64,000 bases of DNA from Cucumis sativus (GCF_000004075.3 NC_026658.2:5580001-5644000), one strand, 5' to 3'; shown: positions 28,209 through 41,417, numbered from the stretch's first letter. Notes: generated by a model from the sequence alone, not told the origin. Program-made: numbers and translations.

Positions 28209-31200
28209 CTAATCCTGAATGAAGACCATTGTTTTTCCCAGCTGAACTGCTGTGTCTCTTCCAAAAAGCTTCTCTACAATCGCCAAAGAAAACTCCATTG
28301 TCGTTCCAGGTCCCCGGCTTGTAATGAGATTTCCGTCAACCATCACTCTGTTATCAATCTCGCTTTTGTCCGACAGTTTGTCACATAATGCAGGAAAAGC
28401 AGTGGCTTTCTTATCCTGAGCAAGGTTGTTAATTCGTCAAACGGAGGAGTATTAAAATCAAATTTTAATATATGTATCGTGAATTTCGTAAATAATATTC
28501 AAATATAAATATAAATAATTAAGTCTACAATATATATTAAAACAAAAAAAGAAAGAAAAACAGTAATTAACTTTAAAATAAGTGAGAAGAAGAAAATACA
28601 ATATAATCTGATATGCATGTAATGTAAAACAAAAAACCTGAAATTATAAACCCAACTTTGTGATACATGTAGTGTACGGTGAGAGGGAAAAAAATAAAGG
28701 AAGAAGAAAAATAATAAATAAAATTTCCTCTCAAAAGAAGATTATCAGATTGTCTTTTCCATTTCCCTATGGTTTTTTTTAAACAACCATTGAGGAAAAA
28801 TGAGAGAATACAACTGCATAAAAAATACAAAAAAGACAAACCCACCAAAATACCCCAACTAAAGGAAGGGGTTCAAAGTAAGGAAAATGTTTCCTAGAGA
28901 ATAATTACAAAAAAGCTTCGAAACCGAAGCCCAAAGGGACATGATATCTCGCCAAGGACCAAACCTCACAAGGGTCCCCTTCACTTCCTCCTCTAAACAC
29001 ACTACCATTCCTCTCCCCCAAATATCCCAAACCACTGTACACACCCCAGCAAATCACAAAAAAATAGTCTCTCTCTGTGAAAGGAGGATGGAGAAGGAAT
29101 TCTTCAATCACACAAATGTTTCCCTGCCCAAAAATGCAAACATCAAACTACTGCAAGAAAAAACTCCACACCCTTCTCCCATACTAACAGCCCAAAAGAG
29201 ATTATCCAAGTTTTCCTCCGATTCAAGTCTTCCTCAGCCTTCCAACAAAGAACACGGAAAAAAGGCCCCACAAGTGAAGTTCATCTCCTAACAAGCCTAT
29301 CAAGAGTGTTCCCATGACCAAGGAAGACTTGTCAAATAAAAAAACCTGACTCTTAGGGATCTTAATCCTCCAAATAACATGGAACAAGGACTCCCCAATG
29401 GGAGAGGGATCCAATAACAACCTGATGAAGTATTTACAAGAAAACCCTTCGCTTGGATTACTCTAAATGCAAACGTCTCTTCTTCCCTCCCTAAAAGTAC
29501 AGGCCTCCAAAACCTAGTGCTTCACAAAATGGAATTCCTCTTGAGGACCCAACCAACTCAAAGGACCTCCCACTCAATCCTCCCTTCTCCTCCAAATACT
29601 TCCAACACTTCTAATGCAAAAAGAACTTCTTTTAGTCTCCATAAGAATGCCAATATCCGAACATTCTTCTCCAACAACCTCGTTAACAAGCCTCCTTTAA
29701 CTTGTCCTTTCAATATTAGACACTACTGGAGTTTTGAATAGGCTATAGTCTAATCGAACTAACTAATTAATGACCATGGTCAAAATCAAAATTACTGGTG
29801 AAAATCCATGCATTCTTCCTATACCAGGTTGGAAATTAGGGAAAATAAGACTGGATTATGGATATCTAGGAGTCAACAGCTAAAGTTGTCAGCTGAACTT
29901 TTTAACCGATGATATGCAAAGGTTCAAATAAGAAGTGTTTTTCTGTAGATCATGTGAAGAATATTTCAAATTATTTCAGCGCCTCATTTTCAAAAATTTA
30001 TAGTGCAATTTTCTGAGCTCACGATTGTATGAAAAAGCATGAAACCAATGGCTGATTGATTACAAGTGATGCACTGAGTTCATCTAAAATTGTGCAGTAT
30101 GAGATTTATTATTTTCAATTTTGTGTGATCTTAGAGTAGATGAACGTAATCAGGAGAAAAAAGTAATTGAAAATATGTTCAGATGATACCTTCAGCAAGC
30201 CGTGAGGTTCTAAGACCAAAGCTGGGGATGCACATATTGCTCCATAGGGTTTGTTTGATTCTCTCTGCTTTTTTAGCAAATTAACCAGTTTTTCAGATTT
30301 TGCAAACGCTTCTGCGCCACCAAGCCCTCCCTGCAAGCATGCAGGTCCAAAATTAGTTCAACTCAATCGTCAGTACATACCATCCAAAAATTTAAACTTA
30401 CAGGCAAAACAATTAGATCGTATGACTGTTCAGCAGCTTCGTCAAGAAGTAAATCTGCCTCCAGTTTAACTTTTCGTGATGCAAGAATCTCTAGTGTGTC
30501 CTCAACAGAAGCCACCACCACTTTCCCTTTAGCTCTCCGAAGAATATCAATGATCATAACAGCCTCCATTTCCTCAGTACCACTAGCAATAGGTACGAGA
30601 ATCTGAAAGCAAAGTATGAATATTACTCACTATCACCCGGTAATTCTAATTTCAAATTAAAAAGAGGCCTATCATTTAGCTGGAATCATTGTTTTGTGTT
30701 AGTATAACATGTGAGATAAATTTAAAATGTACACCAACACTGTTTACATTAAATTATCTACTTAATAAGCTAATACCAATGTGATAATTCTTCACATTGT
30801 TCAATACATAAGCAACCCTCAAAAACACTGAAAATGTCCCATGATTATGGACTGTGAATTGAGAATAGTGATAACTAATGTGAATTGTGGACTGAGAATT
30901 GTGAATTTTGATAACTAATGTAAAAGATAGCTCTAAGTAACAATTGGATCCCTTATCTCAACTGAGGTGTTGAACTTCGTGTAGATATAACAATTTTTTC
31001 CGTGCAAAAGATTTAAAGTTCTTCATGCATGAATTTGGCTTCTAAATCTTGACTTAATCTCAACTTCCAGCCAAAGAATGTTACTTTCCAGCTCTTTGAA
31101 AAACCCCAGGACATATCACAGTGTTACACATCCCAAAACCAACCTAAAGCAGAAGAAAAAGATAGCTTGCCACTATCCAATAAGATTTCGCAGGTAAGCA

Positions 31201-33102
31201 GATGCTACTAGTTTAGTTTATTCTAGTAATTCTGGCATACATGTCAAATAACTCCCTTTCTCAGGTGCCTTGCAGAATGCTGTCTTGTTCTTCCGTTTAT
31301 TTTCTCTAAAAAGACAACCAAGTTGCATTTCTATCACAAATGAGCTTCCAACCTCCAGAAGCTATGCTAATCAGAAATTATTTCCTAACTATCTCTCTCT
31401 TAGACCAATAGACCTAGCATCCAACGACTCCAATGAGATACATACTGATGTACAGATATTGAAATAGATATTTGCATCATATTTTAAACACGGGGAAAAA
31501 CACTTGCTTTTTCAGTAAGCAGACGGGACAATAATTAGATGAATTAGTTACAATGATTGCAACCACGGTATCTGAATAGAAGATATAAACCTTACCCTTG
31601 GGCCATCATCAAATGTCCACTTCACTTGATTTTGCTCAGCTATGGTATATTCATGACCATGATTGGAACGCAACAACTGATTAGACATTAAAAAGCAGCA
31701 TATGGATAAGCAAATGTACAGCAACTCAGGGTTTTTACAGGAAAAAACAAACATTATTCTGGGAACAGATGAATATCATGTGTGATGAGAAGGAAATAGA
31801 ACTAAGAAACAAAGGAAGTGGACATCTCCATTACATTAGTTCAATGCACACACGCCATACACAAATATAGCAAAAAAATATTGGAGAAAAGCATTGTACC
31901 AGAGGTCCAGAAACTTCATCGGCTTTTTCTTTCCCATACAATTGATCGACGAGTGCAACAGCAAACTCCAAGGTAGTACCAGGCCCACGACTTGTCACAA
32001 CTTGGCCATCAATCTGTACCCGGGATTCAACAGCAGTTGCAGTAGATTCCAGTTGCTCCATAAACGATGGATAGCATGTGGCCTTTTAAGGTCAAGTTTT
32101 AAAATAAAAATTCAATTGAGTAGCCGATTCATTATAAAATCAAAATATGACTTGAATCTCAAGAAAAATATCTGCTCACTTACTTTCAAACCCTTCAGCA
32201 AACCCCATGATCCAAGCACCACAGCAGGTGAAGCACAAATGGCAGCATAAAGTCGACCATCTGCAGCTTGCTTCTTCACTATGTTTTCCAAAACTGCACA
32301 ATCTCTAAGACTGGTAGCACCTGGCATACCTCCCTAGAGCACGAAAATAGCAGAAATTTCATGCTTCAGTAAAACAGACAGTGAATGAACCAAACTCTGT
32401 GAAAAAGTGGTAAAAGAGAATCTGAAGAACCAGAGTAATTCATAATGGTAGCATCATTAGGCTTAAAATTTCAAAGCAGATAAATCATCCATAATCCAAC
32501 CAATACAGCAATGTAGAAAACTGATAAGAAATATTTATGACCTAACGTGATGGATAGAAATGCAGTGGTAAGAATAGTCCCAGTATACTGAGATAACTTC
32601 CAATAAGATCAAACGCCTAATAATATCATTACTGGGAGATTCAAAATGTAAGGAATCGGACTTCCGATCATAAAGTTCTTGAAAACAAACTAGCCTGGAA
32701 ATCACAAATGCAATACATAGCCAAAGCATAGAAATACAAAAACGAAGGAGAAAAATGAGTACAGGAAGTGCGATGAGATCGAAAACAGTATCTGCACAAT
32801 CAGAAATGAGAGAATCCGCAACAATCTTGATCTGATGAGCAGCATCAACACGAATATGATTCTCCACGGAAGCAACAGTAACATCAGCTCCAGCACGTCG
32901 AAGCACGTCAATGGTGATGACAGCCTCAAGCGGCTCGGTGCCGTTCGCAACCGGAACCAAAACCTAATCTCAACCAACGACGAGGTTGCAAACACAAACA
33001 AAATGTCATAAATCAAACAGTACAAAAAGGCAACAGGTAAGAGAAGAAGATATTTCAATAGAGCAGCTATAATAGGACCTTGCGAGCAGGAGGAGACGCC
33101 AT
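28209..33102 (-). CDS. DJ-1/PARK7-like protein with two DJ-1/PfpI domains (DJ1A/DJ1B type)
   Basis: Cysteine-dependent DJ-1 superfamily protein; plant members have been linked to oxidative-stress protection and glyoxalase/deglycase-type activity. Exons on the minus strand: 33102-33079, 32963-32763, 32333-32184, 32082-31900, 31676-31596, 30602-30402, 30330-30190 and 28415-28209. All introns are in phase 0; total 1188 nt, 395 aa. The start MASPPARK is on a 24-nt exon and lacks an obvious transit peptide, pointing to the cytosolic/nuclear DJ1A type. Each half has the acidic residue of the active site (TEPLEAV, TEEMEAV) and the nucleophile-elbow Cys in AAICASP (Cys 108) and GAICASP (Cys 313), so both sites look intact. 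SRGPGTT closes each half. Intron 7 (1.77 kb) contains a LINE fragment. A longer overlapping frame upstream (33376 on) is in another frame and is not used. Confidence 0.93.
28770..29760 (-). mobile_element. LINE fragment in DJ-1 intron 7
   Basis: Minus-strand broken frames resemble a LINE ORF2 C-terminus: a zf-RVT-like part reading [14 protein letters not shown] near 29380-29340, then [20 protein letters not shown] near 29050, then a hydrophobic tail ending by an A-run (T-run 28773-28780 on the plus strand). The part above 29450 is less clear and may be rearranged. It sits sense to the host gene, inside the largest intron. Confidence 0.65.
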
Positions 33103-34159
33103 GGAAGCACGGATGGAGAAGAAGCGGTGTCTGTAAGAATGGAGTTGAGGAGTGAGCTTTGTCGCAGTGAGAGGGAAGCGTAGAAGAGGCAAATGAGGTA
33201 CTAAATGGGAAATTGCCATATTTGATGGGAGGGCAGAACGGGTAATTTACAGTAGCTCTCGATATCGTAGAGCCTAGTGGCATTGGAGATACCAGCTTGA
33301 GCTTTTTGGCTATGGCGGAAATGATTCGGTGTATCATCGTCAATGGATGTTTCTCGTTGTAGGAGATCACGTTCACTATGATTTTGCCACGTCATTGACT
33401 CTATTTATTTTATGATGGTAAAATACCGATTTAAAAGTGGTTAAATTATATTGATAAATTTCATGGCTCTTAAAAAAAAAATAATAGCAATAAATTTCTT
33501 AGACTTGAAAATTGGAAAAATGACAAAAACAACCCAATTTCGTTTCATATTTCAAAAGTACCACACTTATTAAGAAAGTTACGTTTTCGTTCTTTTCAGA
33601 CAATCTCGATCGAAATAGCTCCGAGATTTCAAGTGAAACGACACAATTTTGGTTTGATATTTTAAAGTGCTAAGTGGTCGAGTTCCATTGTTAATTCATG
33701 CTATTCTCAAGGGATCTTGGGGCAACTTTGCTCTAAGTTTGTCAACATAAATCCGTACATGCCAATTTGGTAACGTTCTCTCGTTCTCTGTTTCATGTTT
33801 CTTCTTTTTTTAGAACAAGAAACAGAAATGTATTTGATAACTGTTTTTTTGTTTCCTATTTTTCTTATTTATTGTTTTCTTAATAGCTTGCTCCATTGCT
33901 TTAGGTTTATTTTTTTACTTTATTTACATCCAACTCAAATATCTAATTTTCTAAAAAAAAATTTGTCTTCTAATTCTTCTTCCAAAGAACTTTCTCAAAA
34001 AAAAAAAAAAAATTGAGGAGTCGTTGCTTCCTCCAATTCAAATGATGTTACAAATGAATCAATTCAAAATGCAAAAATAGAAAATGATTTTCTCAATGGA
34101 GGAATTCCCAAACTTGATTAAAAAACAATTTACTTCCAAAATAATTTTAATTTCAAAGA
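33103..34159. other. DJ-1 upstream region and A+T-rich spacer
   Basis: Promoter side of the DJ-1 gene up to about 33400, then low-complexity A+T-rich DNA with long A runs (33999-34013). No gene is seen. Confidence 0.5.
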
Positions 34160-35900
34160 AAATCTTTGTGTAAATATCGTTGAAATAAGAGTTCCAGTTT
34201 ATAGATAAATTGATTACACACAGTTATTTCCAAGGAATGATATTGAAAGGCATCAAAAAGATTTTTTATTTCTCCATATAGGTGTTGTCTAAGTAGCCTT
34301 AATTCCAATATTTAGATATGGACTGGTACAACTGTCTTAGCAATTTTACGTGACAAACATCACAAAGATTTTTCAAATTCTTTTATACGAATAATTGAAT
34401 CATATTTGGTCAATGACCCTGTCTATTTTAATTGTTTTCCAAACTTTTATGGTGTCTCTTGATGACCCACATATTCCCATTTAAGTTTAGATGTACTAGA
34501 CAAGGTTTGAATTTTGAAGAAAGTGTTAAAAACTAACAATTGTTTATAAAGTCACTTGCAAAGTTTTGACTACAACCATGCATCCAAAAGCTTTAATGTT
34601 TTCAACTAAAACAAAAATATTAAATAAATCTTCGGTTAGTATTCCAATACTTTTATCTTGAGATGAAGTTACAAAAAATCCCTACTTGGTTTTAGATAAT
34701 GCTTTCATCCCTCAAAAGAAAGAAAAATAGGTTTCTTATATTATAAAACATCATGCTGGAAAAGTAGAGATCAAATTTGAAAACGAATTACCTAGCTTCC
34801 ATGTTGTCAAAGAAAACGTGAGTTCAAGACCTAGTACATCTAGTATTAGGAGTGAGTCAAAACCTAATCTAAACCGACCAAATTCTCTAAAAATAAAATA
34901 TGTTAGATTAGATCAAGGAATACCAAATATCATTTATGAAGAAAAACTCTTTGATTTTCAAACTCAAACAAAAATGGATATCAGTTTTCAATTAAACGTA
35001 ATTATCTTGAAACCAAAGTTTGAACTTGACAAAAAATCCCTACAAAAGGAGTTTATGTCTAAAGCAAATTGTACAGAAATAATTGCCTTTTCCAAAACTT
35101 ATTCCAAAACTTACTCTGAATAAAAAAGGAAACTATTCATAGAATAGTATTTCAAGACTCTTGAAATACTTCAAGAACATACTGCATTTTTTAGATTGTT
35201 TAACCAGAGGAAAAAGTTTGATCATGTTTGCAAAATCAAAGAGAAAGAATCTTGAAAAACTCAAATAGGAGAAATCAAATCTGATTATCCTCCAATGGAA
35301 GATGTTGAATTCAACCGTTTTTATAATGAAAATGTCATCGCAAAAACTTTTCAGATCATCCATGATTCCGAAGAGCACAAGGCTCCATCTAATAGAGAAA
35401 TAAATAGCATCCAAATTCAAAATAATTATTTCAACGGAATGTTTTCTTCCATTTCCTAGCCGAAGTCTTCAAGTTAGAATAAATTTTCAACTCTCCTACT
35501 CTTGAAGAAACCCCTAATCTCTTAGAAAAGGTTAAAATAAAAACTAAAAAACAAAGTTTCTCAAAGAAATCAACAAACTCTAAACAACCTTAGGGGTGAA
35601 AGTTCAATTAACTTTCTTAACAAATAACATGCAGCTCAATTCTTGAAAGATTTTAAAAATTTTCAATCAACAAAGAATCGAAACAAATCAACAAAATAAA
35701 TTTTGGAAGATTTGTTAATAAGAGAGATCAAATAAATTTTCATCATCGGCCTTCATTTATAGGAGAATGAATAGAGCAAAGACAGAGGTATGTCATAAAT
35801 ATCGAGTTCAATGGAGAATCCATGAATTAAACAAATAAGAACATTTTTCATATTCATCTTATATTTTTAACTATCAATTACATATTCAAAAATTTCGAGT
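34160..35900 (+). pseudogene. Decayed endogenous caulimovirid-like (pararetroviral) remnant, movement-protein region
   Basis: Plus-strand frames between about 34170 and 34640 resemble the movement-protein domain of plant pararetroviruses (Caulimoviridae), and 34640-35120 resembles the Ser/Asn-rich stretch that follows it. The similarity jumps between frames and is cut by several stop codons, so nothing here is functional. The longest surviving open piece is 34818-35123. Sequence to about 35900 keeps a lower-grade resemblance to downstream parts of the same polyprotein. No capsid zinc finger, protease or reverse transcriptase motif was recognised. The identification is from general pattern recognition of motif order and needs a profile search. 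Confidence 0.6.
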
Positions 35901-38900
35901 CAATCTTCTTCATATGAGGGTCCAAGAGTGTGTGGTTGTATATCAGACCCATGCAAATATGATTTAAATTAAAGTTATTTGAAGAGAACTAAAATTTATC
36001 AAAATCTTCTCCCTCAAAACGAATTGAAAGGAAATTGAACTTTTATTGAATGACTCTTATACCAATTGTTCGATGCTAAACGCAAAGAGAATTAGGATCG
36101 ATAGTTTACAAAGGAAGCAGTCGAAATATTAGAAGCTCGATAATATTTTTCGATGTGCTTTGTATTAACTTTAACAAGTAAGTGTCATTATTATGCATAT
36201 TTACGCAACTACTATTTATTATTAACATTATCATTATCTACACAATAAGTTGGAAGATTACAAGGATTTGTTGACCATTGATCCAAGGAAGATTATTGAA
36301 GCTCTTTTTCCATTCTCAAAGAATATTTGTTGTCCTTTTTTCGTATATCATTAATAGTATTCCCTACAGCAAATTATTAATTGAGACTAATATATTAATC
36401 CGTACTTCGTCATTGCAACTTACAGTAGAGACCATCAAACTTAGTCGAACACTCCATGAAATATACACAATTTCATTTTAGCTCTTGGACTTGTTCTTGA
36501 ATTGCGCTTGTTGTCTTCAAATATTTTCTGAATTTCTGGATGATAGAACAATACTTACAAAGTAAACTAGAATACCTACAAAGTTTACTAATGAATTATA
36601 CTAAAGATGCGAATATACGTTACATTTTTATTAATTTTTATTAATTAATTAATTAATTAATAATTATTTGTTAATAATTAACATTTGAATAGAAACCTTC
36701 TTTTAGAAAACTCTATATTAAACCTATTTTTCTTTTGAAATAGGTATATGCCATCCGAGCTCACATAGACTATGAGTCGAGAAATGGGTCATCAAGATCG
36801 TATTAGAGATCTGCTTGCTTGTTGTCTTTTTTGTATAGAAGATGATGTTGATTTTGAAGATGAAGATTGTTGTTGATAGTAATCTTTAAAAATCTGCATC
36901 AGTTGTGGCCTAAGCAAGTGCTGCAAGAAGTTTTGATTTGTCGTTTAAGAACTCGATGTTCCTTCTTTGATTAAGGTTTTGAAGATATTCGTTTTCTACG
37001 AACCATTCCTTCGTATGCTTGATGGTGCCATGTTGAAAATTGTATTTTTCCTACCATTTGATTTTGAGATTTTTTTACCAATATTTTGTATTGAGGATAT
37101 GAAATTGTATTGTAGCTTCAGCAAAATATTCATGAAATTTGTGAAGGGATTAAAACTCTTGGCAACGAAAGATTTTACGTAACCATTCCTCAATTTTATT
37201 TGGAAATCTCAAAATAGCCGTACATTGACAAAAATAATTTAAAAACTATTTTTTTTTTATTAAGCATGCTTTAATGAAATATAGATTAGAGAAACAAAAA
37301 CTTATGTAGTTTGACGTCTCTAAATTTACTAAATCTATATGGGAACCAATTGAGATGAAAAAAAAATTTAGAGAAAAACTATTTTGTAGAGAGCAAAAAC
37401 ATCTCTTTTTTTCTTAATTGATTATTTTGAAGAAATTTTTTTCCTTCTAAATATTTATAACTTCATTTTCTTCATAGTGTAGGAGAGAATAATGAAATTC
37501 TATTAATTTAAAAAATACTAAATTAATAGAAATTTCAAATCTGGTTAATTACTTAATAACTTAATTAACTAATAATTAATCCAATCATATTTAATTAATA
37601 TTTTAATAACATCTAATGAAATTCTCTCCAATATCGTGTAGTTTTAAATTAATTTAATTAAACTAAACTATTAATTAATTATCGAATTAATTAATAACTA
37701 CATTAAATATCTTATATTATATTTAAATTAAATTTGAATTATATTCAAATATAAATTTCTCTCATAACCAATATAATTTTAATATGAATCCAATTCACAT
37801 CAAACTAATATTTGAACTCATTCAAATATTTTACCTCTCATAAGTTAATTTTGAATCATATCCAAAATTAAATTTATATAATAAAGTTTGATTAACATAT
37901 AAACTTTATGTTATAATGTATCACTATACATTATACTAATTTCCAAAGTGAATTTGAACATTTCAAATTAAAACCAATATAAATAAATCATATTACCCTT
38001 TACAAGTTAGAAGGGGGCCTAATTGACCTAAAGATTAGAAGCTACAACGATATGAGATTGATTGACTAAACTCATTAATCACATTAGTCAATATTCGTTA
38101 ACTATGTGTACACTCCATTATAAACTCACAACTGAACTTTTCTCACTGTAAATATATTTTTCTGTCCATGGATATAAACCAATAACAATAAGTTAGTCCT
38201 TCAACCAACGAGCATCTCCAAGTTGGTGGAGCAAAATAAGCAATCTCTCTTGTTGAACAAAATATAGAGGGATACGTAGTTTTGCTGATTAAACATGTTG
38301 TGTTGGATAAGAAAACTAACAATAAATAAATAACACTTTTACATGGAAAAAAAATGGATTAATTGAGTCAAGTATAAACAAGAAATTTGGCTTAGTTAAA
38401 AAATGATGAGTAGAAAAATAAACTCCATCTAAAGTAACTAATTAGTGTATTGGTTGATGGACGGTTTAGAAACTTGAAACTAGTTTTAGTATTTTCTTAT
38501 AAAATTAGCTTTTCTATTCATTATATTTTAACGTTTTGTTACACATAATTCTTGTAACAAAAATGTGCTCTTACAACACTGTTTTTGTGTAAAAATGCTT
38601 ATATGTCGACACTTGTTTGGTGTTGTTGTTTTTCAGGTTCACACATATTTTTCTGTCATAGATTTACTTATTTTGACAATTTTCTGCGGTAAAAAAATTA
38701 AACTCATGATTCAATATTACCCACATATGTTTAGAAACATATTTATATTAATAAAAAAAAGTTACATTGTCGGTAAAGGTTTTGCAATAATCCAAAAGAT
38801 AAATTAATTGTAATATAATACATGTATATGTGACCTAATCTAATCAAACTAACACATAAATGGACTTGATCAATCTCATGGCTAGCCACAGATTCTTCAA

Positions 38901-40043
38901 ATGCCTGCAAATTTTCTAGCAATGTTCTACTTTGCATCATGTTGAAACTTAAACATAAACTTATGACTCCTTTCAAAGTCATTATTAAACTTGAACGTAA
39001 ACTTACCCCTCCACAAACCCTTAAACTTAACAAACAAAACACATATATATGCTCTAAAGTTATTACAAACAAATTACAAATGTCATATTTGTATCTTTGT
39101 CACGAATTTTCCCATATCTTTGTTTGTTTGTGCTTTATTCCATACTAAAGCATGGTCGAGCAACCAGCTTTCTCTCGAAGTGTTGTTTCTAGTGTGCTGC
39201 ATGAAGTGACACGATGTTTACGGAGGAGGGAAGAAAAACAAAGAAAAATACTTCAAATTACTGAAGACTAACCAAGGCAGTTTGGGAAATTTGATATTTT
39301 ATGGTTTTGTGGATTAGATTTTAGTATCTACATTCAAAGTATAACGTATCCGTATAGCATACAGTGTGTTTGTGCCTGTGCTTCGTAGTCTAAAACAAAG
39401 AAACGAAGAATTCATTTTTAGCTTTCTTGTAAGAGTAGATATAAAAGAAAGGACATTTTAATTAATTTCGAGTGCTTTGGCAGACTATTCACGTGGGGGA
39501 GAAGAAGAAAATTGATACTTGTTTTTGTTGTTAAAAGAGAAATTTCTTTTATTTATTTATTTTATTCTTCAACTTGGGGCTACTTATACTTACATATCAA
39601 TAATTTTCAAACAACCTATACAGATTTTAAACACAAAGAAATGGGGGGAAAATCCAAATGATTTCAACCACCCAACTCCATCTAACCCATAATATCACTC
39701 ATAGTTAATAATATCTATAGAAGTTGGGTAGAGATATAAATACAGATGGATTCATTGTAAGAATTTAGATGCTTCTCATACCTTTTTATCCTCTCTACTA
39801 TCCATTTTGCATCAAGATCTTTATCTTTTCTAAATGAAAAAAATCAAGAAAATTTGACACCAATATAAAAGTTTGAGAATTAGAAATTAAGTGAGTATTT
39901 GGTCTTGTCATATTCAAATAATAAAAGAAAGTAATAGTTTGGTATGCATTATAAGATGCACTCACATCACAAATTAAAATTAAAACATTTAAAAACATAC
40001 ACATACAATTATATATAATTAGATTGCCTAATCTTCTCGAAGT
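35901..40043. other. Repeat-rich intergenic spacer
   Basis: About 4 kb without a supportable gene. It includes LTR-related sequence (about 36050-38230), a TTAA-type simple repeat (36636-36661) and A+T-rich DNA. Short open frames, such as 38565-38807 and 38743-39072, show no domain. Confidence 0.5.
36050..38230 (-). mobile_element. LTR-retrotransposon remnant, minus orientation
   Basis: The part 37719-38230 is clearly homologous to 50975-51460. On the minus strand its left end near 36076-36056 reads CAATTGGTATAAGAG, close to a Met-tRNA primer binding site (TGGTATCAGAG-like), the place expected just inside a 5' LTR. No gag or pol follows. The extent between these points is uncertain. Confidence 0.45.
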
Positions 40044-41366
40044 CTACATATTGGGTGTTTTGATGAACCCCAAATGAGTGGAGTTATCCACTTTGATCAA
40101 CGTCTTCAACTCATTTGCAACCCAACAAAGTGAGCCTTTGGTTTGGTAAAAATACCCCAAACACTTACAATCCAAATTACACTTTTTCTCGCAATCTTTT
40201 TGGCGAAGCCCTTCTCCTTTGTTATACTTTGTCAAGAAATGATCCACACCTTCAACTTTGTAATAATGGAAGCTTTTGGGGTCACATGAACTTACCTTCT
40301 TCGCCATACATGTCTTGCTCCATCCCAACAGCCCCTTCTCCGTTGGGCAGGCCACACATTGGTTCTCCTCACACAACCCGAACTGCCCGCATCGCTCCGG
40401 CCACTGGCATTCGCTCTCCGTGTTCCCTGTATTAAATTCCCTATCGAACAATGTGAACGTAATCTCCGACGGGCTCCAGTCCACTTTGTCGTTGTATGTG
40501 AACAGCCGGAGGTTTCCGTCTATTCCTAATCGGAGGAATGTTAATGTGCTGTTGTACTTTGGCCGTGAAAGAATTGGTCCCCCGTTCTCTGTTCCTGCAA
40601 CTTCGTAGTTCAATGTCAACTCGGTGGCAAATCCTTGACGTGGATCTACCTCGGCTCGGAGAGTGACTCTTGTGAGAGTGCCTTTCTCGACTGTGAACCA
40701 ATTCGAAAATCCGGCGAAGTAGCGCATTGGTTTTGGAGAGTTAGGGCTTTTGTAATACAGAGACATGGCGTTTGGTTCCATTACAAAGCTGTAAGGCCCA
40801 TTCACGTTTAATTTCGCGGATGCGCGGCTTACTAGCTTCGTTACGCCGCCGAGTCGGAGCGATTGGCCGACTAGGAGTGAGTCCGTAGGTGAATCGAAGC
40901 TCTGCCAAACGAATTTGCCGTTGGAGTCGAGGAGCACCATGTTGCCATTAGGGAGCATTTTGAGTCGGACGACCCCTTTGTTGGCAGTGTTCGATTGCCA
41001 AATGAGGGTGCCGTCAGATTGGGCGAGGACTAGGTTTCCGTCGGTGCCGAGAGAGAGGGTGGCATTTTCACGAACCGGACGGCCGCGATTGGCTTCCCAC
41101 ACCCACCTGATGGTCGATTCGGAGCGGCGAATGGCCATTCGAATAGCGAGTGTATATGCATTGGGCGTGGTGTTGTAGAACATGAGCTGAAATGGGGAGT
41201 TGGAGATGGGGAGGGGTCTGTAAGTTGCTTCATACTCGACGCTGAATTCGCCGAAATCGCCTTGGTTGACGAACTTGATAGTCTGGTTGGAAGGAACGAG
41301 AGCAAGAGAGAGGGAAATGAAGAAGAAGAAAGAGAGGAGTAGAGGTGTGAAGAATGGGTGTCTCAT
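40044..41366 (-). CDS. EP1-like glycoprotein (bulb-type lectin domain), copy A
   Basis: Predicted secreted cell-wall/apoplast glycoprotein of the EP1 family. One intronless frame of 440 aa. A hydrophobic signal peptide covers about residues 1-23 (LLLSFFFFISLSLALV). The bulb-type (mannose-binding-like) lectin region follows, with LGTDGNLVLAQSDGTLIWQS and NGNMVLLDSNGKFVWQSFDSPTD. A Cys-rich EGF-like patch (CQWPERCGQFGLCEENQCVAC) lies at about 320-340, and a PAN/apple-like segment at 361-436 (DCEKKCNLDCKCLGYFYQ). There is no kinase domain or transmembrane span, separating it from S-locus receptor kinases. Several N-x-S/T sites are visible. A TATA element sits 52 bp upstream of the ATG. It forms a tandem pair with copy B, 4.5 kb away, in the same orientation. 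Confidence 0.93.
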   Translation of the reverse strand: MRHPFFTPLLLSFFFFISLSLALVPSNQTIKFVNQGDFGEFSVEYEATYRPLPISNSPFQLMFYNTTPNAYTLAIRMAIRRSESTIRWVWEANRGRPVRENATLSLGTDGNLVLAQSDGTLIWQSNTANKGVVRLKMLPNGNMVLLDSNGKFVWQSFDSPTDSLLVGQSLRLGGVTKLVSRASAKLNVNGPYSFVMEPNAMSLYYKSPNSPKPMRYFAGFSNWFTVEKGTLTRVTLRAEVDPRQGFATELTLNYEVAGTENGGPILSRPKYNSTLTFLRLGIDGNLRLFTYNDKVDWSPSEITFTLFDREFNTGNTESECQWPERCGQFGLCEENQCVACPTEKGLLGWSKTCMAKKVSSCDPKSFHYYKVEGVDHFLTKYNKGEGLRQKDCEKKCNLDCKCLGYFYQTKGSLCWVANELKTLIKVDNSTHLGFIKTPNM

Positions 41367-41417
41367 GTTTAGAAGAAACTCAGTTTTTATGGATGATGAG
41401 AGGATAAAGATGATGTT

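Noticed and set aside
32702..33376. 224-codon minus-strand open frame over the DJ-1 start
   Set aside because: It is in a different frame from MASPPARK and the DJ-1 domain, crosses intron 1, and becomes low-complexity hydrophobic sequence.
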